Source: Casuarina equisetifolia (lineage: Eukaryota > Streptophyta > Magnoliopsida > Fagales > Casuarinaceae). From it: a DNA stretch of 64,000 nt. A program made the translations under genes and the position numbers. Location of the stretch: NCBI GenBank assembly GCA_028551475.1, contig CM052358.1:17262853-17326852 (forward strand). The letters run 5' to 3'. The stretch's first letter is position 1. Each line of letters opens with the position of its first letter. Under the pieces are notes generated by a model that saw only the letters and a program-made list of their open reading frames with translations, ran no database searches and had not been told where the DNA came from. Shown piece after piece: positions 62,179 to 64,000 of the stretch.

Positions 62179-62761
62179 TTTTTTTTTTCCCTTTAAAATT
62201 TTATATAAGTAGGACAGTACCTTCATACTTCATCACATAATAATAAACAAGTTGGACATAAACCAAGCTTGTGTGAGTACAAAGGCATGAAAAAAGGAAA
62301 GCTATCCAATTTTGACCTTTTCTAGTATAAGTTAGTTAAACATATCTTAATTTAATTGCAAATGCATGGGAAACTACCCTAGATAGTATTCTAATGCATA
62401 GAAAGACAAGCTATACATGTGCTTGTATCACTAAAGAAAAATGGGTTACAAAGGGAAATTATAACCTTAAACATTTAGGATGCCTTGGTTAGCATTCCTT
62501 TAAATACCTCTTTATAACCAATTACTTCATAAGGGGCACAAGCCTCTAGGAAACTATAGCTCTCCTAGTACTTTCAACTTCTAGATTGGTGTATTTCCTT
62601 ACTAGCAAGTCAGGCTATGTCATTGGTGTCAGCTCATATAGATTCTTCTTTTTTAGACTCTACTTTTGATCCTTGAGCCTTTAAGAGGCTTGGCATGGTG
62701 TCTTTTTTACCATTTATCACACTTAGGTTATACTCCTATGTTAGGACTTTGGCTAACATAT
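62179..62761. other. Spacer between gypsy remnant and LTR, nothing recognised
   Basis: AT-rich, with a run of T at 62180-62189. No terminal repeat or open frame is supported. Confidence 0.45.
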
Positions 62762-64000
62762 TGATAACTCTATTTAATATAGAGTTATTTTGTTTACTTT
62801 AAGTAATATATGATTAGTATTTTTATAATTATATTTTTATTCATTTTATATTTTTGCATATTGTGTTGTTTTACACAGTAAACTCAAAACAAAAGAAAAT
62901 GGAAGAAAAGAAGCAGCAAAGGAATGAAAAACAAAGAAACAAAGAAAGAAGCAATTGTGTAAACATTGTGTGGTTGGGAAGCAAGCAAAAAGAAATGAAA
63001 AGAAAAAAAAAAATGCAAGTGCAACTCACGTGGAACAAAAGAGATAGGAAAGAAAACAAAGGGAATTATCGGGTAATAGAGAAACATGGAGGAGGGTTGT
63101 CTATTATCATGTGAGTGGTGCAAAACTAAGAGAGGAGAGTCACCAAACAAAAGAGAAGCAGTGAGAAACGAGTGCTGGTGTGAGATGGTTGGGTAAAAGC
63201 CGACCGGAATGCCATTTGTGTTTGCTTTCTCCGGTGACCAAAACCTAATTGAAAAGGGGTGGTAGCATGATAGAGGGACCCATCTTTGATCAATCTGGAT
63301 TGAGTTTCAGCATTTTGACCCTATTTCTGGCCTATCTGGGCTCTTTCTGATGTCTCTGTAATGGTTTCAGATAGCATTTACGGTGGTTTCTAACAAAACA
63401 CGACGAATGCCATTGGGACTCAAAATCATAGATTTACCCATTTTCATGGTAGATTAGAGCAATTTCTTGGTAGATCGATGATCTAGGGCTCCTTTCTAAC
63501 AATTTTTGGTGTTTTCTATGCAAAAAGGTGGCAGCGTATGGTGGCACATGACACTAACATGTGGTGACGGTGCTGTGAAAGTGGATTTCTACTCATTTTC
63601 GTCTTGTTTTTCATACAACTTCTTTTACTCCCTCTTCTATGCAGATTTATACAAACTTCTTATGAATTGAAGACACTTTGGTGACAACTTTTGTGTTTTT
63701 AGTTTATAGAATGCTTTGTTTAAGTTTCTGTATTGCTTTTGTTTGTGTAAATATCATGTTTTAGTTTATATTGTTAGAGCTATAATATAACTTAATTACA
63801 ATGTTATGAAATTTATGATTATAATGTTTTGTGATATGTTTTATGTGTGTGATGTTGCATATTACTATGTTTAATGTGTTTAAGTGAGTAACTACTACTT
63901 AGATTATTTGATTTACATGTTAGAAAGCAATAGAAAATGATATGCAGTTGTTTCATGTAATATGCAACTATAGATTAATATGGATAGAACTATACCATAT
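62762..64000 (+). repeat. Tat/Athila-like LTR, third copy, running off the window
   Basis: It starts TGATAACTCTATTTAATATA. It matches 33023-34275 and its minus-strand relative in order: terminal hairpin, purine-rich segment (62880-63060), then GTTAGAGCTA-TAAYRTAACYTAATTA-like and CAGTTGTTTC blocks. By comparison with the complete copy about 430 bp remain beyond 64000. Whether it is solo or the 5' LTR of a longer element cannot be told. The Lys-rich and Phe-rich frames at 62854-63150 are shadows of the purine tract. Confidence 0.83.

Noticed and set aside
62854-63150. Lys/Glu-rich frame on plus and Phe-rich frame on minus
   Set aside because: Purine-rich segment of the LTR. No conservation of frame with the copy at 33390-33510.
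1-64000. CRISPR arrays, rRNA genes, tRNA genes, organelle insertions
   Set aside because: No regularly spaced short repeats, no conserved rRNA words, no convincing cloverleaf and no recognisable plastid or mitochondrial genes were seen. A tRNA scan was not possible.

Overview
This is a transposon-rich stretch of a plant nuclear genome, most likely a dicot. The evidence is AT-rich DNA, GT-AG introns of 0.3 to 2.5 kb, plant-type Ty1/copia and Ty3/gypsy elements in several layers, a plant-type cytosolic ribosomal protein L8 retrocopy, and one intact intron-containing gene whose relatives I know from Arabidopsis (the At5g04460 / EDA18 group of RING proteins). I cannot name the species.

Layout: 1-1.06 kb is unassigned. 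1.06-6.38 kb is a decayed Ty3/gypsy element with both LTRs. A processed RPL8 pseudogene with a perfect 13-bp target duplication lies directly after it (6.39-7.43 kb). 7.4-10.3 kb is AT-rich DNA with a local duplication and an LTR-like stretch. 10.31-14.39 kb is a decayed minus-strand copia element with both LTRs. 14.4-16.2 kb is intergenic. 16.2-24.7 kb is the only gene I can defend as intact: a plus-strand RING-finger E3 ligase, seven coding exons, 824 residues, with a 5' leader rich in upstream ORFs. Downstream at 25.05-25.56 kb is a tandem array of a roughly 135-bp unit that reappears at 53.2-53.6 kb.

26.0-38.4 kb is a nest. An old plus-strand copia remnant was split by a second copia element (27,218-36,491). 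That second element was hit three times: by a short TRIM-like element inside its 5' LTR, and by two solo LTRs in its body. 38.4-45.6 kb is low-copy DNA without a recognisable gene. 45.6-51.3 kb holds copia remnants with another solo LTR. 51.3-55.4 kb holds a solo LTR, more of the 135-bp repeat, a truncated Tat-like LTR and a gypsy gag fragment. 55.4-62.0 kb is a minus-strand chromovirus-type gypsy element carrying a solo LTR, and 62.76 kb to the window end is another copy of the Tat-like LTR.

Functionally, the window is one host gene in a sea of retroelement fossils. The order of insertions can be read from target-site duplications. Solo LTRs, all with visible 5-bp duplications, outnumber complete elements, so LTR-LTR recombination has been removing DNA here. 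I saw no CRISPR array, rRNA gene or convincing tRNA gene.
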